Source: Rhodoferax sp. (lineage in GTDB: Bacteria > Pseudomonadota > Gammaproteobacteria > Burkholderiales > Burkholderiaceae_C). Taken from it: a DNA stretch of 39,341 nucleotides. The DNA lies in the NCBI GenBank assembly GCA_013791765.1, contig VMTC01000038.1:1-39341 (forward strand), written 5' to 3'. Below the pieces are notes generated by a model that searched no databases, had not been told where the DNA came from, and saw only the letters and a list, made by a program, of their open reading frames with translations. Each line of letters begins with the position of its first letter. Within the stretch, counting starts at the first letter, position 1. The position numbers and the translations under genes are program-made. Below, piece by piece: positions 28,095 to 35,265 of the stretch.

Positions 28095-28407
28095 GGTGAC
28101 GCCCCACCGAAAGCTTTGTGCAACAACGTGCTGCGGCTCTGAAGGCCATAGGTTTGACTCCCGTTTCACCTGCCCGTGGGCAAAGTGCTGTTTGAATTTG
28201 TTCGCAAGATTCTAGATATACCGGTTGAAGGCAGCCGGTTGCCGACGCCCTCTTCCCCAAGGGGCGCCAGCGCGTGCTGGCGGTGTTGTTTGGCAACCTG
28301 TGCGGCCTTTGGCCACAACCTTGTCGCGACTAAAGCAATTCCAAGCCACGCACACAAAACGCTTGTGCTGTGTAGGATGGCACCCTCTGCACCTTGAGAG
28401 GTCCGTC
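28095..28407. other. Gene-free stretch with gene debris
   Basis: This 313-base gap between divergent genes holds the 58-base MNT remnant (28241-28298). The rest has no coding signal I trust. The last ~25 bases carry GAGAGG, a usable ribosome binding site for the YCII gene at 28408. Confidence 0.6.
28241..28298 (+). pseudogene. Remnant of an MNT/winged-helix gene
   Basis: 57 of 58 bases match 26420-26477, the part of the intact regulator that encodes ADALFPKGRQRVLAVLFGN. Neither the start codon nor the rest of the gene follows. Just past the match, the sequence TGTGCGG also occurs after CAACC in the HEPN gene (from 27006). This may mark a deletion between CAACC microhomologies, but seven bases are thin evidence. 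Confidence 0.85.
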
Positions 28408-28776
28408 ATGTCCACCTACATGCTCCTGATCATCGAGCCACCTACCCAGCGCGCCACCCGCACCGAAGCGCAGGGGCGTGAGGTTTACGCCCGCATGCAA
28501 ATTTTCGGCGAAGGCCTGCGCAAGCAAGGCAAACTGCTGGCGGTGGAGTCGCTGGCCTCGCAAGCCAGCGCGGTGCGGGTGAGTCTGTCGGACGGCCACA
28601 GCAGTGTGCTGGACGGACCCTTTTCCGAAGCCAAGGAAATGGTGGGCGGTTTTTTCCTGATCGATTGCGCCACCCTAAACGAGGCGGTAGCCATCGCCCA
28701 GCAATGCCCGGCGGCCGAGTGGGCCACGGTCGAAGTGCGCTCACTCGCGCCCTGCTTCGACGACAGCCGGGCTTGA
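28408..28776 (+). CDS. YCII/DGPF-domain protein
   Basis: 122 residues, YCII-related. Begins MSTYMLLIIEP and has the DGPF motif in VLDGPFSEAKEMVGGFFLID near residues 68-87. Such proteins accompany ECF42 sigma factors, and their chemistry is unknown. First gene of the group ending with the sigma factor at 30271. A 143-base gap with a candidate ECF42 promoter separates it from the next gene, so it may be transcribed separately. Confidence 0.88.
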   Translation: MSTYMLLIIEPPTQRATRTEAQGREVYARMQIFGEGLRKQGKLLAVESLASQASAVRVSLSDGHSSVLDGPFSEAKEMVGGFFLIDCATLNEAVAIAQQCPAAEWATVEVRSLAPCFDDSRA

Positions 28777-28802
28777 TCTGACCGCCAGGGTTTGTACCTA
28801 GA

Positions 28803-28843
28803 TGGGTACTGTCGAAAACGCCCAAGCTGTTTCGTCGTACCCA
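28803..28843 (+). promoter_or_regulatory. Candidate ECF42 promoter framed by inverted repeats
   Basis: TGTCGA (28810-28815) and CGTC (28833-28836), 17 bases apart, match the -35 and -10 motifs I recall for ECF42 sigma factors (TGTCGA and CG(A/T)C). Perfect 7-base inverted repeats, TGGGTAC at 28803-28809 and GTACCCA at 28837-28843, frame it exactly. A further GTACC half-site lies at 28794-28798. The VOC gene starts 77 bases downstream. The sigma factor of this operon probably reads it. The flanking repeats may bind a second regulator. Confidence 0.55.
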
Positions 28844-28919
28844 CAGAAGCTATTGAACCGGCTTCACGCGAGGCACGGCAAACCCGCCGCCGCCCGAGTC
28901 AACCGTTGAGGAGAAGTCT

Positions 28920-29360
28920 ATGGCCACTACCACCGTCCCCATGTGTGCCGTCGTGCATTTTGAAATGCCCTACAAGGACCGCGAGCGCGCAGCGCGCTTT
29001 TACGCCGCCACCTTCGGCTGGACCCACCAGATGCTTGGCCCCGAGATGGGCGACTACCTGCTGGTCAGCACCGCGCCGCCGGGCGCACGCGCCTTGATGC
29101 CGCCAGACGCGGCGCTGGGATCGATCAACGGCGGCCTGTTCCCGTTCAATCCAGACTGGCCGATGCAGCACCCATCGGTGGTGATGGGTGTCGAAGACAT
29201 CCGCGCCGCCATGCAGCGCGTCACGGCGGCGGGCGGTGAGGTGATGGGTGAACCCATGGCGATTCCTGGCGTGGGCGAGTACGTGTGCTTTGCGGACACC
29301 GAAGGCAACCGCAACAGCATGATCCAGCCAGACATGGCGCGACCGGCCTGCAACACCTGA
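28920..29360 (+). CDS. VOC-family (glyoxalase/dioxygenase-fold) protein
   Basis: 146 residues. Begins with CAVVHFEMPYKDRERAARFY, the usual beta-alpha-beta opening of VOC proteins, then FYAATFGW, and ends with VCFADTEGNRNSMIQP. A GAGGAGA precedes the start. These proteins bind metals and act on small molecules; the substrate is unknown. It is the first gene after the candidate ECF42 promoter. Confidence 0.87.
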   Translation: MATTTVPMCAVVHFEMPYKDRERAARFYAATFGWTHQMLGPEMGDYLLVSTAPPGARALMPPDAALGSINGGLFPFNPDWPMQHPSVVMGVEDIRAAMQRVTAAGGEVMGEPMAIPGVGEYVCFADTEGNRNSMIQPDMARPACNT

Positions 29361-29379
29361 GCCACGAAGGAGAACCCCC

Positions 29380-29802
29380 ATGCGATTCATGATCATCGTC
29401 AAGTCCTGCCCCGCCTTCGAGGCCGAGCTCTCGCCAGCGGCCCCCGAGGAACTGATGGCCGAGATGGCTGCCTACCACGAGGAACTGATGCGCGCCGGCG
29501 TGCTGCTTGACGGCAGCGGCCTGCACCCCAGCCGCAGCGGCTGGCGCGTGCACTATGGCCCCGAGGGGAAACGCATCGTGGACGGCCCATTTGCCGAAGC
29601 CAAGGAACTCATCGCCGGTTACACCCTGATCCAGGTGCGCAACCGCGAAGAAGCCCTGGAATGGAGCCGCCGCTTTCCCAACCCCGCCGGGCGGGGCATG
29701 GAGGCCGTGATCGAGGTGCGCCAGCTCATGGAACTCGATGAGTTTCCGCCCGGCCAGGCGCTGGACAAGTTCAAGCAGATGGAAGCCAACCAGAAAGCCT
29801 GA
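29380..29802 (+). CDS. YCII/DGPF-domain protein, second copy
   Basis: 140 residues. MRFMIIVKSCPAFEAE at the start and IVDGPFAEAKELIAGYTLIQ near residues 67-86 mark it as a DGPF protein, diverged from the one at 28408. AAGGAGA lies upstream. It lies between two VOC genes on the same strand. Its short tail (DKFKQMEANQ) is charged. Confidence 0.88.
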   Translation: MRFMIIVKSCPAFEAELSPAAPEELMAEMAAYHEELMRAGVLLDGSGLHPSRSGWRVHYGPEGKRIVDGPFAEAKELIAGYTLIQVRNREEALEWSRRFPNPAGRGMEAVIEVRQLMELDEFPPGQALDKFKQMEANQKA

Positions 29803-29850
29803 TCAACCCCGCGCGGCCATCAATCAACCAACCAACCAGGAGAACCTATC

Positions 29851-30261
29851 GTGTTCCGACAAATCTTCGTCAACTTGGCCGTCAAGGACATGGCCCGTTC
29901 GCAGGCCTTCTTCAAGGCCTTGGGCCTCACGTTTAACCAGCGCTTCACCAACGAGAAAGGCGCCTGCCTGGAGATCGGCGAGAACTTCTACGCCATGCTG
30001 CTGGTGGAGCCCTTCTTCCAGGGCTTCACCAAGAAGCCGATCAGCGACGCGCTCCAGAGCACCGAAGTGATCTTGGCGCTATCGGTTGACAGCCGTGCGG
30101 AGGCTGAAGAAGTGGTGCGCAAGGCCGTGGCCGCCGGTGCCACCACGCCAAATGCGCCGCAGGACCACGGCTTCATGTACCAGCACGGCTTTGCCGACCT
30201 GGACGGCCACCAGTGGGAGGTGTTCTGGATGGACGACGCGGCAGCACCCGCGCAGATGTAA
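29851..30261 (+). CDS. VOC-family protein, second copy
   Basis: 136 residues from a GTG at 29851, supported by AGGAGA eight bases upstream. FVNLAVKDMARSQAFFKALG at the start and FADLDGHQWEVFWMD near the end are typical of bleomycin-resistance/glyoxalase-like VOC proteins. It ends nine bases before the sigma factor gene, so the two are surely co-transcribed. Confidence 0.88.
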   Translation: MFRQIFVNLAVKDMARSQAFFKALGLTFNQRFTNEKGACLEIGENFYAMLLVEPFFQGFTKKPISDALQSTEVILALSVDSRAEAEEVVRKAVAAGATTPNAPQDHGFMYQHGFADLDGHQWEVFWMDDAAAPAQM

Positions 30262-30270
30262 AAGCGGCGC

Positions 30271-31536
30271 GTGCATTCCGCCGTCCACGACACCATTGCC
30301 GCCGTTTGGCGCATCGAGTCAGCGCACATCGTCGCTGCCTTGGCGCGGCGTGTGCGCGACCTGGGCGTGGCCGAAGAACTGGCGCAGGACGCGCTGGTGG
30401 CGGCGCTGGAACACTGGCCCCAGGACGGCGTGCCGAACAACCCCGGTGCCTGGCTCATGACCACGGCGAAAAACCGCGCACTGGATTGGCTGCGCCACCG
30501 CCAGATGGCACACGCGCGGCATAACGATATCGCCAGCGACCTCGAAGCGATGGAGGCCCATGTGGTGCCCGACTTCACCGACGCGCTGGACACGGCACGC
30601 GAGCACGCGGCCATCGGCGACGACCTGCTGCGCCTGATCTTCACGGCCTGCCACCCGGTGCTTAGCCGTGACGCGCGGGTGGCGCTCACGCTCAAACTGC
30701 TCGGCGGCCTCACCACGCACGAAATCGCACGCGCCTATCTGGTGCCCGAGAGCACCATCGCGCAGCGCATCGTGCGCGCTAAGCGCTCGCTGGCCGACGC
30801 GAACGTGCCTTTTGAGGTGCCGCGCGGCGAGCAACTGACCGCACGTCTGGGCTCGGTGCTCGAGGTGGTCTACCTGGTGTTCAACGAGGGTTACACCGCC
30901 ACCAGCGGCTGCGACTGGATGCGCCCTGAACTCTGCTTTGAGGCCTTGCGTTTGGGCCGCATGTTGGCCGAACTGGTGCCGCAGCAGGCCGAGGCGCATG
31001 GCTTGGTCGCCTTGATCGAAATACAGGCTTCGCGCACGGCGGCACGCACCGACGCGCAAGGCAACCCGGTGCTGCTCAACCAGCAGAAGCGCGCGCGCTG
31101 GGATCAGCTGTTGATCGGCCGTGGCCTGGCCGCGCTGGGTCGCGCAGAAGGTCTGGGGCAAGCACCGGGGAGTTACCAACTTCAAGCCACTATTGCCGCC
31201 TGCCATGCCCGCGCGCCGACCGCCGAAGACACCGACTGGGCGCGCATCGCCGCGCTCTACGCCAGGCTCTCGCGTGTGGCACCCTCACCGGTGGTCGAGC
31301 TCAACCGCGCGGTGGCCGTGTCCATGCACGAAGGTCCAGCGGCAGCTCTTGCCATTGTCGAATCCTTGCTGCAAGACAAGGCCTTTCAGCGCTATCACCT
31401 GCTGCATGCGGTGCACGGTGATCTGCTGCAAAAACTGGGACACCGGGACGAAGCACGGTCAGCGCTGCGCCGGGCTGCGGCGCTGGCGGGGAACGAAAAA
31501 GAGCGTGCCTTGCTGGTGCAGCGGGCACAGGAGTAA
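30271..31536 (+). CDS. ECF42-type RNA polymerase sigma factor with C-terminal extension
   Basis: 421 residues, starting GTG. Region 2 has EELAQDALVAALEHWP and PGAWLMTTAKNRALDWLRH (about 30-72). Region 4 has LKLLGGLTTHEIARAYLVPE then STIAQRIVRAKRSL (about 143-176). The long C-terminal half (from ~185) has the VYLVFNEGYTA signature and TPR-like helices typical of ECF42, the group genetically linked with DGPF proteins. There is no anti-sigma gene nearby. ECF42 factors are thought to be controlled through their own extension. Genes upstream alternate YCII and VOC proteins. Confidence 0.92.
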   Translation: MHSAVHDTIAAVWRIESAHIVAALARRVRDLGVAEELAQDALVAALEHWPQDGVPNNPGAWLMTTAKNRALDWLRHRQMAHARHNDIASDLEAMEAHVVPDFTDALDTAREHAAIGDDLLRLIFTACHPVLSRDARVALTLKLLGGLTTHEIARAYLVPESTIAQRIVRAKRSLADANVPFEVPRGEQLTARLGSVLEVVYLVFNEGYTATSGCDWMRPELCFEALRLGRMLAELVPQQAEAHGLVALIEIQASRTAARTDAQGNPVLLNQQKRARWDQLLIGRGLAALGRAEGLGQAPGSYQLQATIAACHARAPTAEDTDWARIAALYARLSRVAPSPVVELNRAVAVSMHEGPAAALAIVESLLQDKAFQRYHLLHAVHGDLLQKLGHRDEARSALRRAAALAGNEKERALLVQRAQE

Positions 31537-31665
31537 GGCCATGTTGTCCGTACCCACCCACTCATTCCTCCTTCAGGCGACTCATGCGGTGGGAATCACT
31601 GTGAATGCCGCGTGGTTTTTTCTTAATAGCGTGCTGCCAGCAACCGGCCACGGCCGCTTGCTTCC

Positions 31666-31725
31666 AAACACCAGCGCAACCAACTATTTCGTTTAAGAAT
31701 TGATCAAGGGTGCCTCGGATAGACC
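31666..31725 (+). pseudogene. Remnant of a PLD-like gene
   Basis: Aligns with 23142-23201, the 5' end of the PLD-like gene; the first 21 bases are identical and the rest is about three-quarters identical. It reads NTSATNYFV, stop, ELIKGASDR against NTSATNYFLEELIKGASDR, so one Glu codon has become TAA. Nothing else of the gene follows. A second PLD-like locus once stood here. Confidence 0.85.
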
Positions 31726-31760
31726 GTTTACTTAGCCGACATTGGTAGTTTTGACGCACG

Positions 31761-31797
31761 CACCTTGCGAGAGCTGCAAGGTGTTGGAAATTCCAAC
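31761..31797. promoter_or_regulatory. Two abutting palindromes upstream of the DUF2442 gene
   Basis: CACCTTGC (31761-31768) and GCAAGGTG (31776-31783) form an 8-base perfect inverted repeat with a 7-base loop. It shares its last base with GTTGGAAATTCCAAC (31783-31797), a 7-base-arm palindrome around one central base. A TTGACG lies just before at 31751-31756. The pair sits 25 bases before the DUF2442 start and looks like an operator or an RNA hairpin in its leader. Confidence 0.45.
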
Positions 31798-31822
31798 AAA
31801 GCACTTTTTGAAAGGACATGGA

Positions 31823-32074
31823 ATGAACACTTCGCCTAAAGCTGTGCGTTTCGACGATGACACCCTGTGGGTCAGTCTGTCGGACGGCCGCACCATCGCT
31901 GCGCCGCTCGCCTGGTTCCCGCGCCTGCTGGACGCAACGCCTGAACAGCGCACACAAGTTGAACTCAGCAAAAATGGCCTGCATTGGGATGCCCGGGACG
32001 AAGACATCTCCGTGGCCGGTTTGTTGGAAGGGCAGCCTGATTTGTCGCGGCGCGCAATGCATCTATCTGCCTGA
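31823..32074 (+). CDS. DUF2442-family protein
   Basis: 83 residues. FDDDTLWVSLSDGRTIAAPL then AWFPRLLDATPEQR is the DUF2442 pattern. The end DEDISVAGLLEGQPDLSRRA also fits. DUF2442 genes often sit beside DUF4160 genes in toxin-antitoxin-like pairs; no DUF4160 gene is adjacent here. GAAAGGA precedes the start. Confidence 0.83.
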   Translation: MNTSPKAVRFDDDTLWVSLSDGRTIAAPLAWFPRLLDATPEQRTQVELSKNGLHWDARDEDISVAGLLEGQPDLSRRAMHLSA

Positions 32075-32211
32075 CATGGCTGAAACTGAGTGCAAACCTG
32101 TGCTGAACCAAGGCCCATTTGCGCAAGAAAAGTCGTTTAGTGCCCCAGCCGCCAACAATTGGCAACGTGACCAGCGCTTCGAACCACTTGACCGCATTCA
32201 AGGAGCAGACC

Positions 32212-32382
32212 GTGATTAAGATTCTCAATGCCCGCCTGGTGAGTGAATTCAAACTGGAGATTGACTTCAGCGACCACACGCAGGGTGTGTTCGACGCGGG
32301 CACCTACCAATACCGCCAGCCCACTTTGCTCGCACAAGGAACAATGTATGACACCCGAGGCCACCTTGAATCCCACGCCTGA
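32212..32382 (+). CDS. Short, probably truncated DUF2442-like protein
   Basis: 56 residues from a GTG with AAGGAG six bases upstream. ILNARLVSEFKLEIDFSDHT and GVFDAG match the first half of DUF2442. The usual second half is missing: after TYQYRQPTLLAQ the frame enters the next gene's start and ends. It looks like an internal or 3' deletion. It may still be translated, because the ribosome binding site is good and the next gene starts inside its end. Confidence 0.55.
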   Translation: MIKILNARLVSEFKLEIDFSDHTQGVFDAGTYQYRQPTLLAQGTMYDTRGHLESHA

Positions 32383-32551
32383 CCCCGCTCTAGCCGCCGT
32401 GGCCGCGCTGCAACGCGCGGGTTTGCGTGCGGCACAAGAAGCGCTGCGCACCAACACTTATTTGGTGGTCGGCAGAGACGGAAAAATTGAACACGTCAGC
32501 CCGCAAGACTATTTGCGCGACCGTGCCGTGGCCGGTACCCGCGAAGCCTGA
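32348..32551 (+). CDS. Small hypothetical protein
   Basis: 67 residues, starting MTPEATLNPTPDPALAAVAA, with a helical middle and ending TYLVVGRDGKIEHVSPQDYL plus a short tail. It overlaps the truncated DUF2442-like gene by 35 bases in another frame. The RDGKIEHVSPQ end resembles small antitoxin-like proteins of toxin-antitoxin loci, but I cannot name a family. Confidence 0.55.
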   Translation: MTPEATLNPTPDPALAAVAALQRAGLRAAQEALRTNTYLVVGRDGKIEHVSPQDYLRDRAVAGTREA

Positions 32552-32564
32552 CGAGAGTGGCACC

Positions 32565-33215
32565 ATGCCAAAACGTCACCGCCCACGCAAACACCAGCCC
32601 TTTGTCAGCCTGTCGCTGCACCAACGGCGCGACGCGGTTGTGCAACTGAAATGGCGGATAGACCGCAACGCCTTGCAGACTGGCATCCGCGATTTTTGGA
32701 CCGATCACCTGTTGCAAGACCCGGACGACCCCGCCCGCACGTTTCAGTGGATCGACATCTACTTCATCGGGCGTGACCGCTGCACACTCTGGAATGCAGC
32801 CCTCATCACCACGGCGCTGGCGCGCCAAGATGCCATCAGCGCACGTGCTTTTGATGCCACTTGGGCCAAGTTGAGCGCGGCAGAAAAAGCGATTGAGTCT
32901 GCCCTTGAGTTCAAGCGCATTCCGCGCAAGCACCCCTCAGAGCCGCGCTACAGCGAATGGGTGCGGCGGCCCGACAGCCACTACGCGCAGTTTGACGGCC
33001 GCACATTCCGCCAAGAATGTGATCGCCTCGAAGCCCACATTGCAGCCACCAGCCCACCAAACATTGGCGAGAGTTTCACCTTGGACCACGCCTATGCCTA
33101 CGGCATCGGCCTGCACGCCACGGTGGCGGAAGATCACCTTGACCTCGCCGCCATCGAGCGAAGCATTGCGCGCTTTCGCGATATTGGTGAGCGAGACTGG
33201 CGTTGCACCGTGTGA
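32565..33215 (+). CDS. Hypothetical protein
   Basis: 216 residues, not recognised. Begins with a basic stretch MPKRHRPRKHQP. It is rich in Trp, Arg and Asp, with segments FQWIDIYFIGRDRCTLWNAA and DHAYAYGIGLHATVAEDHLD. No membrane helix or signal peptide. It starts 13 bases after the 67-residue gene on the same strand, so it may share its transcript. A dispersed-element copy begins at its stop. Confidence 0.65.
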   Translation: MPKRHRPRKHQPFVSLSLHQRRDAVVQLKWRIDRNALQTGIRDFWTDHLLQDPDDPARTFQWIDIYFIGRDRCTLWNAALITTALARQDAISARAFDATWAKLSAAEKAIESALEFKRIPRKHPSEPRYSEWVRRPDSHYAQFDGRTFRQECDRLEAHIAATSPPNIGESFTLDHAYAYGIGLHATVAEDHLDLAAIERSIARFRDIGERDWRCTV

Positions 33216-33276
33216 GTTGCTTCTGTATTGATAGCTACTTGCGCTTATTTAACAAGGGCTTGAAGCCTATTTCATT
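33216..33276 (+). repeat. Dispersed element, copy 7
   Basis: GTTGCTTCTGTATTGATAGC, then TACTTGCGCTTATTTAACAA and GGGCTTGAAGCCTATTTC. The hairpin is AGG.CT / AGCCT with a bulged G. It directly follows the stop of the 216-residue gene. Confidence 0.78.
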
Positions 33277-33291
33277 GATCACTTCAATCAA

Positions 33292-33325
33292 ACCCATTTT
33301 GGGTACAACAAACCCCAGTACGGGC
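33292..33325 (+). promoter_or_regulatory. Second copy of the MNT-type operator block
   Basis: ACCCATTTTGGGT (13-base palindrome) and then ACC-N8-GGC, with the same layout and much the same sequence as 26352-26386, including the following ATTTAAG/ATTTCAAG. No MNT gene follows here, only a DUF924 fragment. It is probably the remnant of a lost copy of that locus. Confidence 0.5.
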
Positions 33326-33345
33326 ATTTAAGAACAGTCTGCCAT

Positions 33346-33564
33346 GGATACATGCCCTACATGCACAGCGAGTCCGCGCTGGTACATGCGCAGGCGGTGG
33401 CGCTGTTTTCTCAAGCCGGCATGGAAGGCACTTTGCAGTTTGCGTTGCGCCACAAAGCTATCATTGACGGTTTTGGCCGCTACCCCCACCGCAGCGCCAT
33501 TCTGGGCCGCACGTCCAGCGCGCAAGAGCTGGCTTTCTTGAGCGAACCGGGGTCTTCGTTTTAG
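33346..33564 (+). pseudogene. C-terminal fragment of a DUF924 gene
   Basis: Reads YMPYMHSESALVHAQAVALF, later HKAIIDGFGRYPHRSAILGR, and ends LAFLSEPGSSF. This is the conserved C-terminal ~70 residues of DUF924, normally about 190 residues. The N-terminal two-thirds is absent, and the upstream sequence is the operator block and dispersed-element copy 7. An ATG at 33352 leaves a 70-residue ORF open, but function is unlikely. Confidence 0.8.
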
Positions 33565-33576
33565 CCTGCCCACGCC

Positions 33577-33903
33577 ATGCCCCGCCGCAAACACCACCAC
33601 GTTTACGTGGTTGAACTCTCGCCAGACGTGCTGCTTGAGCCCCGTTTTCGCAAATGCAACCCGAACTACATCGAGGGCAAGCCTTGCGTGTATGTGGGCA
33701 TGACCGGGCTGGACCCCGATGTGCGTTTTGACAAACACAAAGCGGGCATCCAGGCCAACCGCTATGTGCAGCACTACGGCCTGCGCCTGCTGCCCGATTT
33801 GTACGAGGCCTTTAACCCGATGCGCTATGAAGACGCCGTGGACCGCGAGATCGAGATCGGCATAGACCTGCGCTCAGCCGGGTTTGGCGTGTGGCAGGCG
33901 TGA
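33577..33903 (+). CDS. GIY-YIG-like protein
   Basis: 108 residues. HVYVVEL (8-14) and CVYVGMTGLDPDVRFDKHKA (37-56) match the GIY-YIG nuclease core, with the second YVG element, an Arg (R50) and the HK pair. The GIY strand is modified to VYVVEL. The C-terminal part includes a Glu in EDAVDREIEIG that could be the metal ligand. It is small and domain-only. It follows the DUF924 fragment by 12 bases. Activity is not assured. Confidence 0.7.
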   Translation: MPRRKHHHVYVVELSPDVLLEPRFRKCNPNYIEGKPCVYVGMTGLDPDVRFDKHKAGIQANRYVQHYGLRLLPDLYEAFNPMRYEDAVDREIEIGIDLRSAGFGVWQA

Positions 33904-34011
33904 CGCTCATGTTCAAGATGGCCACCGCGGCGCAGAGATGTTGAACAAGAGTCGCCACGGTCTTGTGGGCTCAATGACCGGCCCAAGCGCGGATTTGCCC
34001 ACGCAGATGAA

Positions 34012-34075
34012 AATAACTATTGTTTTTGTAGCTACTGACGCATATTCCGCTTGGGCTAGAAGCCAATTTTTCATG
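34012..34075 (+). repeat. Dispersed element, copy 8
   Basis: AATAACTATTGTTTTTGTAG, then CTACTGACGCATATTCCGCT and TGGGCTAGAAGCCAATTTTT. The hairpin TTGG.CT / AGCCAA followed by TTTTT is the most terminator-like of all copies. It lies between the convergent GIY-YIG-like gene and the gene ending at 34122. The rest of the 218-base gap shows nothing recognisable. Confidence 0.82.
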
Positions 34076-34121
34076 CAAAAGCCCGGCACCCAGGACCTCA
34101 AGGCGGTGTTGTCGCAAGCCA

Positions 34122-34658
34122 TTAATAAAGCCCCCGCGCCGCACCCAGTTCCGCCACCTCGTGCACCGTGCCGTCCACATCCACCACCCGGTGCAGCAAG
34201 CTGTAGGCCACGCGCCATTGCATGCGGTCGCATTGCAGGGTCACGGTTTTGTCGTTGAGGCGGATGATTTTGCCGGTGCGCTGCTGTTGCTCGCGGTCAA
34301 GAAAGCCGACCACATCACCTATGCCGACTTCGTTGCGGCCCAGGCCCAGCGGCTTTTGCTCCCGGATTTGCACATCGGCACCGTCCAGGTTGATCGCGGC
34401 ATAAGACAGCGTCCAGCGCATGGGTTGCTCCAGGTCCAGCACCACCAGCTCTTTGCGGCGCATCTCCAGCACCTGGCCGGGTTTGAGTTTGTTGGCCCGA
34501 ATGTCGAAGAATTGCACGTTCTGGCCGACCTTCAATCGGCTTTGCACGGCTTGCAGCCAACGTGGTTCGCCCAAGACGCGGTCAATCGCGGCCTGCAGCC
34601 GATACAAATCAAAGGCCGAGGCATGGTTCAGGGTTTGGAATACGTCAGAAAAGTTCAT
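34122..34658 (-). CDS. Uncharacterised protein, downstream of rluE
   Basis: 178 residues, not assigned to a named family. After a helical start (MNFSDVFQTLNHASAFDLYR, which also contains LQAAI), the rest is beta-rich and contains two similar stretches: VGQNVQFFDI...GQVLEMRRKELVVL and IGDVVGFLD...GKIIRLNDKTVTL. These resemble small barrel (KOW/SH3-like) repeats. A nucleic-acid-related role would fit but is inference. It starts 12 bases after the rluE stop on the same strand, so the two form an operon. Confidence 0.7.
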   Translation of the reverse strand: MNFSDVFQTLNHASAFDLYRLQAAIDRVLGEPRWLQAVQSRLKVGQNVQFFDIRANKLKPGQVLEMRRKELVVLDLEQPMRWTLSYAAINLDGADVQIREQKPLGLGRNEVGIGDVVGFLDREQQQRTGKIIRLNDKTVTLQCDRMQWRVAYSLLHRVVDVDGTVHEVAELGAARGLY

Positions 34659-34670
34659 GCGTCAAGCATT

Positions 34671-35222
34671 TCAAATGCCACGCCACGTGCCGGGCGCCAG
34701 GTCTTGCAATGTGTAGGGCCCAATGGCCGCGCGAATCAGCCGCAACGTCGGATAGCCCACCGCCGCAGTCATGCGGCGAACCTGGCGGTTGCGCCCCTCG
34801 GAGATGACCAATTCCAGCCAACTGGTGGCAATGGACTGGCGAACGCGCACGGGGGGGTCACGATCCCAGAGTGCCTCTGGCTGCGGGATGGCGCGTGCGC
34901 GGGCGGGGCGGGTTGGGCCATCGTTCAATTGAACGCCCTGGCGCAAGGACTGCAGTGCGGCTTCGTCCGGTACGCCTTCCACCTGCACCCAGTAGGTTTT
35001 TTCCATCTTGTGGCGCGGGTCGCTGATGCGGGCTTGCAGCTTGCCGTCATTGGTCAGCAGCAGCAGGCCTTCACTGTCTGCATCCAGCCGTCCGGCCACA
35101 TAGACGCCGGGCACGTCGATGAAGTCTTTGAGCCCGCGCCAGCGCCCCTCAGCGGTGAACTGGCTCAGCACACCATAGGGTTTATTGAAGCCAATCAAAC
35201 GGGAAGCGGGCGTACTGGTCAT
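34671..35222 (-). CDS. rluE: 23S rRNA pseudouridine synthase RluE-like
   Basis: RsuA/RluB/E/F-family pseudouridine synthase, 183 residues from ATG 35222; an ATG at 35234 adds four. The catalytic motif [17 protein letters not shown] (D in RLDADS) is near residues 44-60, and [10 protein letters not shown] near 147-156 is the family's C-terminal motif. There is no S4 domain, as in RluE, which modifies U2457 of 23S rRNA in E. coli. The choice of RluE over RsuA, RluB or RluF rests on size and the missing S4 domain. Confidence 0.85.
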   Translation of the reverse strand: MTSTPASRLIGFNKPYGVLSQFTAEGRWRGLKDFIDVPGVYVAGRLDADSEGLLLLTNDGKLQARISDPRHKMEKTYWVQVEGVPDEAALQSLRQGVQLNDGPTRPARARAIPQPEALWDRDPPVRVRQSIATSWLELVISEGRNRQVRRMTAAVGYPTLRLIRAAIGPYTLQDLAPGTWRGI

Positions 35223-35265
35223 GGCGGGCAGCATGGCAGCGGGTGCATTTGGGTTCCGATGGTTT

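Noticed and set aside
33884-34258. Plus-strand frame of 124 codons after the GIY-YIG-like gene
   Set aside because: It runs through dispersed-element copy 8 and into the antisense of the gene at 34122; no ribosome binding site or family similarity.
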